DNA from: Kaistella antarctica
Lineage (GTDB): Bacteria; Bacteroidota; Bacteroidia; Flavobacteriales; Weeksellaceae
Reading direction: 5' to 3'
NCBI RefSeq assembly: GCF_900109615.1
Contig: NZ_FOIX01000001.1
Location: forward strand, 186,001 to 250,000
Length of the DNA: 64,000 nucleotides
This document shows, piece by piece, positions 26,743 through 33,480 of the stretch. The stretch's first letter is position 1; each line of letters begins with the position of its first letter. The translations under genes were made by a program, and so were the position numbers. The notes beneath the pieces were generated by a model that was not told where the DNA came from, did no database searches, and saw only the letters and a program-made list of their open reading frames with translations.

Positions 26743-27369
26743 TTACATTTTGGTTATAAGTTCACATAGTTCAGCGTATTTTTTTCCATTGTAAACGTCA
26801 GGACTATTTCTTGTAACGAGATGATATTTTCCGTCAATTAAAACTTCCAGAATCCACTCGGCGCCGTCATTTATTCTGTTAGGATCTTGCGTTTGAATAT
26901 TCCAAAAATCAACTTCATCTAGTTTAGAAATTAAATGATTCCATTTTTTATTGTTGACTTTTTTCGTGTAGTTTTTAATTAATTTACCTGTTTGATAACC
27001 TCCTAATCCATCTGTTTGGCGATATGTTACATTTATTTTATCAGCGAATTTTTCAACTCTGTATGTATAAGGATGATCCCATGTTCCTAAATTAGTGAAC
27101 CGGATAATTTGCAAATTTTTGTCTTTTTTGTCAAAAATTATTGGTTCGTTAAGTGAATTTAAGTGTTGAGAATACCATTTGTTTGTGAACGTAGACAGTG
27201 AATCGTTTGGACCTCTATTAATCGTATCCCTCGGATATTTATTACTATCGTATGAAGAAAAATACAAATCTCCAGTGTAATCGTTCACAGAATTTTTTGG
27301 AATAATTATTTTGGTGCTAGTACAACTGATTATCACAAGTAAATATAAATATGGTAGAATTTTTCTCAA
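26743..27369 (-). CDS. Cassette 8: hypothetical lipoprotein
   Basis: The 208-residue protein has a lipobox (VIISC, Cys at about residue 16). The mature part includes TYRVEKFADKINVTYRQTDGLGGYQTGKLIKNYTKKV and DGAEWILEVLIDGKYHLVTRNSPD, a compact alpha/beta pattern with many aromatic residues. No family is recognised. The stop codon is 7 bases from the repeat. Confidence 0.72.
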   Translation of the reverse strand: MRKILPYLYLLVIISCTSTKIIIPKNSVNDYTGDLYFSSYDSNKYPRDTINRGPNDSLSTFTNKWYSQHLNSLNEPIIFDKKDKNLQIIRFTNLGTWDHPYTYRVEKFADKINVTYRQTDGLGGYQTGKLIKNYTKKVNNKKWNHLISKLDEVDFWNIQTQDPNRINDGAEWILEVLIDGKYHLVTRNSPDVYNGKKYAELCELITKM

Positions 27370-27405
27370 AGTTTTATTTTTGTGCGAAAATCTTGTTTAA
27401 AATTG

Positions 27406-27540
27406 TGTACAACGTTTTGCGGCTTTGCGATGGTGCGGATTAATATGACAACTCTTTCTATTATAAACTAAATTTCGAAATACCTAAAATATTTAAACAT
27501 GCGAAAATCCCGCACTATTGCAAAACCGCTGTTAGCGGTT
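27406..27540. repeat. attC-like repeat 7 (type 4)
   Basis: TTGCGGCTTTGCGATGGTGCGG with CCGCACTATTGCAAAACCGC. Border at 27412|27413. The stop codon of the WGR gene (27532-27534) lies within its GTTAGCGG end. Confidence 0.92.
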
Positions 27541-28251
27541 CGGGCTTTTTCTTTTCCAATTTTCTTTGTTACTAAAAGTTTCAAAGGAAAGTCGGGTTTC
27601 AATAAACTCTTCGTCAGTTTTAAGTTTTTTATTATATGCTTCTTCGGGTAAATATAGTATTGCTTCAAAATCCATTTCTTCCGGCATTTGAGTTGGGTCA
27701 TTTAAAACACTTTCATAGTAATCCTTTCCATTTGCTATAACGCAGCATCTTACATAAAGAAAATAATCTGTAGAAAAAAATTCTTTTTCATTTTTGTATG
27801 AATCAGGTCCAATATTAGAAGCATAAATTAAACCGTCTAAATTGTATAATTTTTCTGCCATAATTTCAGCGAATTCTTGAATATCTTCAATGGTCATAGA
27901 AACTAACCTTTTTAATGCAGGTTTTAAAACAGCATCATCATCACCCGTTTTTTTCCAATTAAATGTTGAAATTATTTCCCAAAATATGTTTTCGTCCATT
28001 GGCTTATATTCTAAAATAGTTTTCTGTGGTACAATATTCAAGTCTTTAATTTCTAAATAACCTTTCCTAGTTTTTTCTTTTATTAGTTTTTCTATTTCTT
28101 TATAACATTCATCTTTTGAGCCCAATTCTTTTTCATTACTTCTTCCTTCTGTCCCTAACCTTCCCCATTGAACAAAATATTTTTCTTCAAATTGTTCAAT
28201 TGTCCAAAATTTATTTGAATCTCCAGTTTGATTGATAAAATTCCGTTTCAT
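27532..28251 (-). CDS. Cassette 7: WGR domain + DUF4240 protein
   Basis: The 239-residue cytosolic protein has a WGR domain at residues 1-75 (FWTIEQFEEKYFVQWGRLGTEG), a module that binds nucleic acid in some proteins (for example PARPs) and is common in bacterial MolR-like proteins. Residues 85-230 match DUF4240 (MDENIFWEIISTFNWKK...LSMTIEDIQEFAEIM-like). The pair is known in Bacteroidota without a defined function. The last codons, including the TAA, are inside repeat 7. The intact copy of a tandem cassette duplication. Confidence 0.85.
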   Translation of the reverse strand: MKRNFINQTGDSNKFWTIEQFEEKYFVQWGRLGTEGRSNEKELGSKDECYKEIEKLIKEKTRKGYLEIKDLNIVPQKTILEYKPMDENIFWEIISTFNWKKTGDDDAVLKPALKRLVSMTIEDIQEFAEIMAEKLYNLDGLIYASNIGPDSYKNEKEFFSTDYFLYVRCCVIANGKDYYESVLNDPTQMPEEMDFEAILYLPEEAYNKKLKTDEEFIETRLSFETFSNKENWKRKSPNR

Positions 28252-28300
28252 TTATTTACTTAAATTTCTTATAATCGTCGGTTCTGTTTTTTTAGCCTGA

Positions 28301-28435
28301 CCGCTAACGTTTTGCGGCTTTGCGATGGTGCGGATTAATATGACAACTCTTTCTATTATAAACTAAATTTCGAAATACCTAAAATATTTAAACATGCGAA
28401 AATCCCGCACTATTGCAAAACCGCTGTTAGCGGTT
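28301..28435. repeat. attC-like repeat 6 (type 4)
   Basis: Base-for-base like repeat 7 as far as I can see. Border at 28307|28308, which is exactly 895 bp from border 7. Confidence 0.92.
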
Positions 28436-29146
28436 CGGGCTTTTTCTTTTCCAATTTTCTTTGTTACTAAAAGTTTCAAAGGAAAGTCGGGTTTCAATAA
28501 ACTCTTCGTCAGTTTTAAGTTTTTTATTATATGCTTCTTCGGGTAAATATAGTATTGCTTCAAAATCCATTTCTTCCGGCATTTGAGTTGGGTCATTTAA
28601 AACACTTTCATAGTAATCCTTTCCATTTGCTATAACGCAGCATCTTACATAAAGAAAATAATCTGTAGAAAAAAATTCTTTTTCATTTTTGTATGAATCA
28701 GGTCCAATATTAGAAGCATAAATTAAACCGTCTAAATTGTATAATTTTTCTGCCATAATTTCAGCGAATTCTTGAATATCTTCAATGGTCATAGAAACTT
28801 ACCTTTTTAATGCAGGTTTTAAAACAGCATCATCATCACCCGTTTTTTTCCAATTAAATGTTGAAATTATTTCCCAAAATATGTTTTCGTCCATTGGCTT
28901 ATATTCTAAAATAGTTTTCTGTGGTACAATATTCAAGTCTTTAATTTCTAAATAACCTTTCCTAGTTTTTTCTTTTATTAGTTTTTCTATTTCTTTATAA
29001 CATTCATCTTTTGAGCCCAATTCTTTTTCATTACTTCTTCCTTCTGTCCCTAACTTTCCCCATTGAACAAAATATTTTTCTTCAAATTGTTCAATTGTCC
29101 AAAATTTATTTGAATCTCCAGTTTGATTGATAAAATTCCGTTTCAT
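28427..29146 (-). pseudogene. Cassette 6: second WGR-DUF4240 copy, broken by a premature stop
   Basis: This is a tandem copy of 27532-28251 at a period of 895 bp. Codon 116 (TTA, Leu) has become TAA at 28799-28801 through one base change (plus-strand A to T), splitting it into 115- and 121-residue ORFs. The only other coding difference I see is Arg to Lys in the WGR motif itself (VQWGKLG). Both changes hit important positions, so the copy is probably relaxed from selection. Confidence 0.88.
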
Positions 29147-29195
29147 TTATTTACTTAAATTTCTTATAATCGTCGGTTCTGTTTTTTTAGCCTGA

Positions 29196-29340
29196 CCGCT
29201 AACGGTTAGGTATTTCTGTTGGCGGGGACTTTTTATAACAAATCTTTGTAAATATAACAAATTGAACAACTAGCAAAAATCTTGATGATAGGAACTTCCG
29301 ACCCGCTGATAGAAATACCATGTTGTGCGTTCGCTCTTAT
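29196..29340. repeat. attC-like repeat 5 (type 2)
   Basis: GGTATTTCTGTTGGCGGG with CCCGCTGATAGAAATACC. Border at 29202|29203. Right end GTTGTGCGT versus GACGCACAAC at 29892-29901. Confidence 0.9.
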
Positions 29341-29369
29341 TTTGCGGATTTTACTTTTCATTTAAGATT

Positions 29370-29849
29370 TTAGTTTCGAGTTGAATTCAGCATGTTCAAT
29401 CCAGCAATTGCTAAACCATTTTTGGGAAATTCTTTCAATGTCAGTTCGTAATATTCTTTGGCTTTCTGTCCATTGTTTATTTGACTATAACAGAAAGCAA
29501 TATTGCAAAGACCCATTTCTTTATAGGTTAGTTTTGAAGAACTTAAAAGTGTCAAAAATCTGTATTTATCAATCCACGAATTGCGTGTGAAATATTCAAC
29601 ACTTTTTCTAAAGAAAAAAATTGCTTCTTCATATTTTTTTTGATTAACTAATTTCATTCCTTGTCTATGATCTTTTGCAACGAAATTTCTTAATCCAAAT
29701 GATAAAATTAAATATGTCAATGCTCCAAATATAAGAGGTTCTTTACTTCCAAATAGAAAATATAAATACACTAAAATTCCCACCAATATAAGTTGAGGAA
29801 CTACAGAAATCCAAGCGATTTGTTTAATTGTAGGAACATGTGAAGCCAT
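29370..29849 (-). CDS. Cassette 5: membrane-anchored TPR-like protein
   Basis: The 159-residue protein has two membrane helices at residues 10-32 and 36-56. A soluble helical domain of two or three TPR-like hairpins follows (MKLVNQKKYEEAIFFFRKSVEYF and NIAFCYSQINNGQKAKEYYELTLKEFP). TPRs mediate protein contacts. The helical part should face the cytoplasm or periplasm depending on topology, which I cannot fix. No partner is known. Confidence 0.75.
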   Translation of the reverse strand: MASHVPTIKQIAWISVVPQLILVGILVYLYFLFGSKEPLIFGALTYLILSFGLRNFVAKDHRQGMKLVNQKKYEEAIFFFRKSVEYFTRNSWIDKYRFLTLLSSSKLTYKEMGLCNIAFCYSQINNGQKAKEYYELTLKEFPKNGLAIAGLNMLNSTRN

Positions 29850-29893
29850 ATTTTTGTGTCAGTTTTTCTTTTAGAAATGTTATTTTAGAGTGA

Positions 29894-30025
29894 CGCACAA
29901 CGTCCGGGTATTTGTGCAGGCGGGATAAAAATACGAAAATTACATACGTGCTATAAATTTGAAAAATAGCGAAAATCTTCAACTGAAAACATCCTACCCG
30001 CTTGTATAAATACCTTGTTGCGCGA
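29894..30025. repeat. attC-like repeat 4 (type 1b)
   Basis: GGGTATTTGTGCAGGCGGG with CCCGCTTGTATAAATACC. Border at 29900|29901. Third member of the 1b group that always goes with the 224-bp cassette. Confidence 0.88.
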
Positions 30026-30124
30026 TGTTTTTATTTGCAGTTTTTTTGTTTTTCGATTCTCAGATATTTTCTTTAAAAAACGCATTGATAATCTTCCACT
30101 AAGTTTGGATAAAATAGCGCGCAA
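29901..30124. other. Cassette 4: gene-less 224-bp cassette (copy 3 of 3)
   Basis: Same length as copies 1 and 2, with a few base changes. It holds no ORF of note. All three copies keep the TTATTTGCAG and GATTCTCAGA-like blocks, which could hint at a conserved RNA or at recent spread. Confidence 0.75.
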
Positions 30125-30250
30125 CGGTTGGGTATTTGTGCAGGCGGGATAAAAATACGAAAATTAACTACTTGCTATAAATTTAATTAATCGCTAAAAT
30201 CTTCGACTGAAAATTTCCTACCCGCTTGTATAAATACCTTGTTACCAGAA
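30118..30250. repeat. attC-like repeat 3 (type 1a)
   Basis: GGTATTTGTGCAGGCGGG with CCCGCTTGTATAAATACC. Border at 30124|30125. Right end GTTACCAG matches CTGGTAAC at 30890-30897. Confidence 0.88.
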
Positions 30251-30640
30251 GCGCCTGTTTCCATCTTCCAAATAATTCTTTTGAATTTGATCATTTAGAT
30301 GTTAAAACTCAAAATTTTTTTATTTATTCAAGCAGTTTTGCGCCATGATTTTGCAGTTTTTTGGTTTGTCTTTTTGCGAGAACTGTTTTTTTAGTTCAGT
30401 TTTTATTCACAAAGTTGGTTCGCAAAGTTTGGTTTGATATGTTACCAGAAGCGCCTGTTTCCATCTTCCAAATAATTCTTTTGAATTTGATCATTTAGAT
30501 GTTAAAACTCAAATTTTTTTTATTTATTCAAGCAGTTTTGCGCCATGATTTTGCAGTTTTTTGGTTTGTCTTTTTGCGAGAACTGTTTTTTTAGTTCAGT
30601 TTTTATTCACAAAGTTGGTTCGCAAAGTTTGGTTTGATAT
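30241..30640. repeat. Tandem 200-bp duplication inside cassette 3
   Basis: Bases 30241-30440 and 30441-30640 are copies with one visible difference. Each begins with GTTACCAGAAGCG, so the duplication starts exactly at the GTT end of the repeat. No ORF runs through it. Confidence 0.9.
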
Positions 30641-30837
30641 TTAATTCCAGCGCAATTTCTTGTCAAAAATAGAGTAGAAGTAGCTTGGAACGTTACCAAG
30701 TAAACGTCGTTGATAATTTTGTCTAAATCAACGCTTTCGGAATATTTGGCGGAGTTTTCAGAGTCAATAATAGAAACAGAATTTAGACCTTGTGCGCAAA
30801 GAAAGTTTGGTCTGAATTCAGTTTCTTTAAAGTTCAA
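30607..30837 (-). CDS. Cassette 3: doubtful 76-residue ORF
   Basis: This is the longest ORF of the cassette and begins MNFKETEFRPNFLCAQG. There is no signal peptide, domain or similarity that I recognise, and its end lies in the tandem duplication. It may be the remains of a longer gene that was disrupted by the duplication. Confidence 0.3.
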   Translation of the reverse strand: MNFKETEFRPNFLCAQGLNSVSIIDSENSAKYSESVDLDKIINDVYLVTFQATSTLFLTRNCAGIKYQTKLCEPTL

Positions 30838-30889
30838 ATTTTGATAATTTCCGACCCTTTAATTTGATGCGAAATTTTCAATGGCGTTG

Positions 30890-31022
30890 CTGGTAACGGT
30901 TGGGTATTTATGCAGGCGGGATAAAAATACGAAAACTTTATACATGCTAAAAACTTAATTAATTGCTAAAATCTTCGATGAAAACTTCAGACCCGCTTGT
31001 ATAAATACCGTGTTGTAGGCAG
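30890..31022. repeat. attC-like repeat 2 (type 1a)
   Basis: GGTATTTATGCAGGCGGG with CCCGCTTGTATAAATACC, a full 18-bp stem with two G.T pairs. Border at 30896|30897. Right end GTTGTAG matches CTACAAC at 31414-31420. Confidence 0.9.
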
Positions 31023-31029
31023 TTTTTAT

Positions 31030-31374
31030 TTATCCGTGATGAACATAAATTTTGGTTACTTTATTGTTTTTATCAAATGTCAAAGTTAAATTTCCAGTAT
31101 TAATTCCGCGTTTTGAATAACCAAGATAATAAGAGTATTCAGTATCAGTTTTAGATTCTGGATTTCCGAGCAATTTTATGACTTCAGTTTTATTCATGCC
31201 AATAATTTCATATTGATTTCTTAGATCATTCATCATGTCCCATCTTAAACTCCAATTTTCTTCGGCATTTAATTCAGAGTTTTTCCAATTTTCCGAATTG
31301 AATTTTTCATGACTAACTTTCCCGCAACTTAAAGCGATAAATAGAATTACGATATATAAGAATGAAGTTTTCAA
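31030..31374 (-). CDS. Cassette 2: small lipoprotein, BamE/SmpA-like core
   Basis: The 114-residue protein has a lipobox (IALSC). The mature part has the layout of the small SmpA/OmlA-type fold: MNKTEVIKLLGNPESKTDTEYSYYLGY followed by strands LTLTFDKNNKVTKIYVHH. The motif G..(K/R).EV...LG.P is typical of that fold (also of beta-lactamase-inhibitor-like proteins). This gives a fold, not a role. It is the second gene from the recombinase. Confidence 0.75.
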   Translation of the reverse strand: MKTSFLYIVILFIALSCGKVSHEKFNSENWKNSELNAEENWSLRWDMMNDLRNQYEIIGMNKTEVIKLLGNPESKTDTEYSYYLGYSKRGINTGNLTLTFDKNNKVTKIYVHHG

Positions 31375-31412
31375 AACCTGTTATTTTTGAGACGATACTT
31401 TGATTAAAATTG

Positions 31413-31545
31413 ACTACAACGGTTGGGTATTTATGCAGGCGGGATAAAAATACGAAAACTTTATACTTGCTAAAAACTTAATTAATCGCTAAAATCTTCG
31501 ATGAAAACTTCATACCCGCTTGTATAAATACTTTGTTATGCGGCG
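31413..31545. repeat. attC-like repeat 1 (type 1a, proximal)
   Basis: The repeat nearest the recombinase. Border at 31419|31420. Its right end GTTATGCG matches the last bases of cassette 1 at the attI-like junction (CGCATAAC at 32149-32156). The GGTATTTATGCAGGCGGG arm pairs with CCCGCTTGTATAAATAC. Confidence 0.9.
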
Positions 31546-31551
31546 TTTTTT

Positions 31552-32121
31552 TTATGAAATTCCTATTTTTTGTACTTTTTTTATTTTCCATTTATTTTCA
31601 TCTTTTAAGATGTAGACCAAATATGTTACAGAACATCTGATGTTACAAGAATATGTAACTGTTAAGACTCCGTTGTTAAGATTTCCGTCAAAATATATGT
31701 GAGAAAATTCTAGAACACCAGAGAAAGTTTTATATTTATTTGCCCAATTGTCAAACGATTCCTCAAAAGGCAATGTCGATAAATCTTTGAATTTATATTT
31801 TTGCGAATTATATTTTTCAGCGTTAATTCTTGATATTAAATCGTCTGAAATTTTAAATTTTGTAGGAATTTCTTTTAAATCATATTCATGAATTCCAGTC
31901 ATTTCATTTCTTATTGCAACAATTCTGCTTATGGTGTCCTTTCTAATTGAGTCTATTTGTTTTTTTGAATAATCGAAACCTATATAAGTTCGTCTGTCAA
32001 TTAAGGTTGAATCAACAATATTTAAGAAGGTATCATCAATTCCTTTTTGTTCAATATTTTTAGTCTGTCTGTTACAGGAAAAAATTGAAAGAAGCAATAT
32101 TAAATAAAATAAGATTTTCAT
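31552..32121 (-). CDS. Cassette 1: hypothetical lipoprotein
   Basis: I start at ATG 32121 (MKILFYLILLLSIFSCNRQ), a clear lipoprotein signal, giving 189 residues. The longer frame to 32172 crosses the cassette border and is not used. The mature part contains KIDSIRKDTISRIVAIRNEMTG-like helical sequence, then strands ending in VTYSCNIRCSVTYLVYILKDENKWKIKKVQKIGIS, with two Cys that may pair. No family is recognised. As the first cassette it should be the best expressed if the attI promoter is active. Confidence 0.75.
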   Translation of the reverse strand: MKILFYLILLLSIFSCNRQTKNIEQKGIDDTFLNIVDSTLIDRRTYIGFDYSKKQIDSIRKDTISRIVAIRNEMTGIHEYDLKEIPTKFKISDDLISRINAEKYNSQKYKFKDLSTLPFEESFDNWANKYKTFSGVLEFSHIYFDGNLNNGVLTVTYSCNIRCSVTYLVYILKDENKWKIKKVQKIGIS

Positions 32122-32149
32122 ATTCAGGCGCGATGGTGGATAAAATGTC

Positions 32150-32298
32150 GCATAACTCCCAAATATACGCAACTTTCACAAACTAAAAAAAAATATTATT
32201 TAGGGTGAAATCCACGCTGTCAAATGATTACCTATGATATAACTTTACAGTTATACAAAATACGCAAGTTTAACTATTTTAAATACGCAGCTTGAACT
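32150..32298. other. attI-like attachment region
   Basis: Everything between the last base of cassette 1 (AA|C at 32155|32156) and the recombinase ATG. It contains three direct copies of TACGCAAsTT: 32166-32175, 32261-32270 and 32284-32293 (the last is TACGCAGCTT). In class 1 integrons attI carries direct repeats bound by the integrase; these are candidates for the same role. The half-site next to the crossover reads AACTCCCAAATA, unlike any attC-like repeat here. Confidence 0.7.
32160..32167 (-). promoter_or_regulatory. Promoter-like box facing the array (Pc-like)
   Basis: Minus-strand TATATTTG is an exact TAnnTTTG match. Transcription would begin about at the first base of cassette 1. I found no other exact match in the short leaders of the cassette genes by eye. 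No convincing -33 element at the usual distance. Confidence 0.5.
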
Positions 32299-33399
32299 AT
32301 GGAAAATATGCAGTCCTCTTTTGATAGAAAATTCTTCACCCCAGAAGAAGCAACCCATCGCGACAAGAAAATAATCTGGATTAAATTTCCGAAAGATTTT
32401 ACCTTATTAAAAATGCTGAAAACTGTTGCAAAATGCAAATGGTCTCATAGCCAAAAATCATGGTACGTCACCGATAATAATTTTAACCGAGACCTTTTTG
32501 GCTTAGAAAAAAGAATCGTTGGCAAAGACGTCTTGCTAAAAATACATGGCAATAATTTAGCCCAGTTTCAAAAATATCAAAATCAACTTATTCTCAAAGG
32601 ATTTAGTCCGAACACCATCCGCGTTTACTCCCTAGAATTTGCTCAATTGCTCTACACCCTCAAATCTTTTTCGGTCCAAAACCTCACCAAAGAAAAATTA
32701 CAAAGCTATTTTCTCTATTGTCACAAAGAATTAAATATCTCCGAAAACCAGATCCACAGCCGCATGAATGCCGTGAAATTCTATTTCGAAAAAGTATTGC
32801 ATCAAGACAAAATGTTTTTTGATATTCCCCGGCCCAAAAAACCTCTGCTCCTGCCAAAAGCCCTCAACACCGCCGAAATCACCAAACTCATCAGCGTTAC
32901 CCATAATCCAAAACACAAACTGATCCTTCAATTATGCTACGGCATGGGCTTACGCGTCAGTGAAATCGTCAACATCAAAATAGAACACGTGGACTCGAAA
33001 ACCATGAAGGTCCTCATCGCCCACGGAAAAGGAAAAAAAGACCGCTACGTCAATTTACCCCAAAGTATTTTACTCGATTTACGGCTTTATTACAAAGCCT
33101 TTGCTCCCAAAGTCTATCTCTTCGAAGGACAGGCTGGCGGCCAATACGCCCTCAGAAGCGCCCAATCTGTTTTTAAAATATCCATGAACAAAGCCCGCAT
33201 TAAAAAGACAGTCGGCATTCACAGTTTGCGCCACTCTTACGCCACTCATCTCTTAGAATTTGGCACAGACATCAGCTTAATTCAGAAATTATTGGGACAC
33301 AATGATATTAAAACAACCTTGCAATACACCCAGGTTTCAGACCGCACCATTTCTAACGTGAAGTCTCCACTTGATCACCTCCAAAGTCCAAAATCCTAG
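32299..33399 (+). CDS. Tyrosine recombinase of the cassette array
   Basis: The 366-residue protein has all catalytic residues of a tyrosine recombinase: R219 (GMGLRVSE), K244 (GKGKKDRYV), H308 and R311 (HSLRHSYATHLL), H334 (LLGHNDIKTT) and nucleophile Y343 (YTQVS). Residues 85-180 are a core-binding SAM-like domain (GFSPNTIRVYSLEFAQLL). Residues 1-75 are an extra N-terminal domain with KIIWIKFPKD and CKWSHSQKSWYV, a pattern I know from other Bacteroidota integrases. Only 64 residues separate K244 and H308, close to XerD and far less than in IntI1, so the IntI insertion is absent. It is transcribed away from the array. It probably cuts at AA|C on the repeats. Confidence 0.9.
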   Translation: MENMQSSFDRKFFTPEEATHRDKKIIWIKFPKDFTLLKMLKTVAKCKWSHSQKSWYVTDNNFNRDLFGLEKRIVGKDVLLKIHGNNLAQFQKYQNQLILKGFSPNTIRVYSLEFAQLLYTLKSFSVQNLTKEKLQSYFLYCHKELNISENQIHSRMNAVKFYFEKVLHQDKMFFDIPRPKKPLLLPKALNTAEITKLISVTHNPKHKLILQLCYGMGLRVSEIVNIKIEHVDSKTMKVLIAHGKGKKDRYVNLPQSILLDLRLYYKAFAPKVYLFEGQAGGQYALRSAQSVFKISMNKARIKKTVGIHSLRHSYATHLLEFGTDISLIQKLLGHNDIKTTLQYTQVSDRTISNVKSPLDHLQSPKS

Positions 33400-33480
33400 C
33401 CTTGCGCGTGGCTGTTTTCCAAATCCTCTTTCTTCATTATCAAAAAAGACAACCGCCTCTTTAAAACTTATCATCTGTAA

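Larger units (their letters stand above)
12851..33399. mobile_element. Integron-like cassette array with its tyrosine recombinase
   Basis: Twenty-five units are laid head to tail, each a minus-strand gene followed (in the coding sense) by a 130-bp palindromic repeat. They end at an attI-like region beside a divergently transcribed tyrosine recombinase. Unit borders fall at AA|C on the plus strand, inferred from tandem and dispersed unit copies. In 21 units the bases around GTT at the unit's own repeat are the reverse complement of the bases at its other border (7-10 bases including GTT). This is expected if a circular cassette contributes both halves of its recombination site. The layout equals that of a chromosomal integron, but the recombinase lacks the IntI insertion and the repeats lack the strict GTTRRRY box. 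Confidence 0.85.

Noticed and set aside
27468..28596. 77-residue ORFs at 27468 and 28363
   Set aside because: Out-of-frame shadows of the duplicated WGR genes that extend into the repeats.
12851..32155. CRISPR array
   Set aside because: Repeats are about 130 bp and unlike each other in loop sequence; the intervals are genes of 0.2-1.3 kb.
12851..32155. Array of MITEs or insertion sequences
   Set aside because: No transposase and no target-site duplications. Repeats alternate strictly with single genes in one orientation, and border bases belong to the units.
32299..33399. Canonical IntI integrase
   Set aside because: The distance between catalytic Lys and the H..R motif is 64 residues, without room for the IntI insertion.
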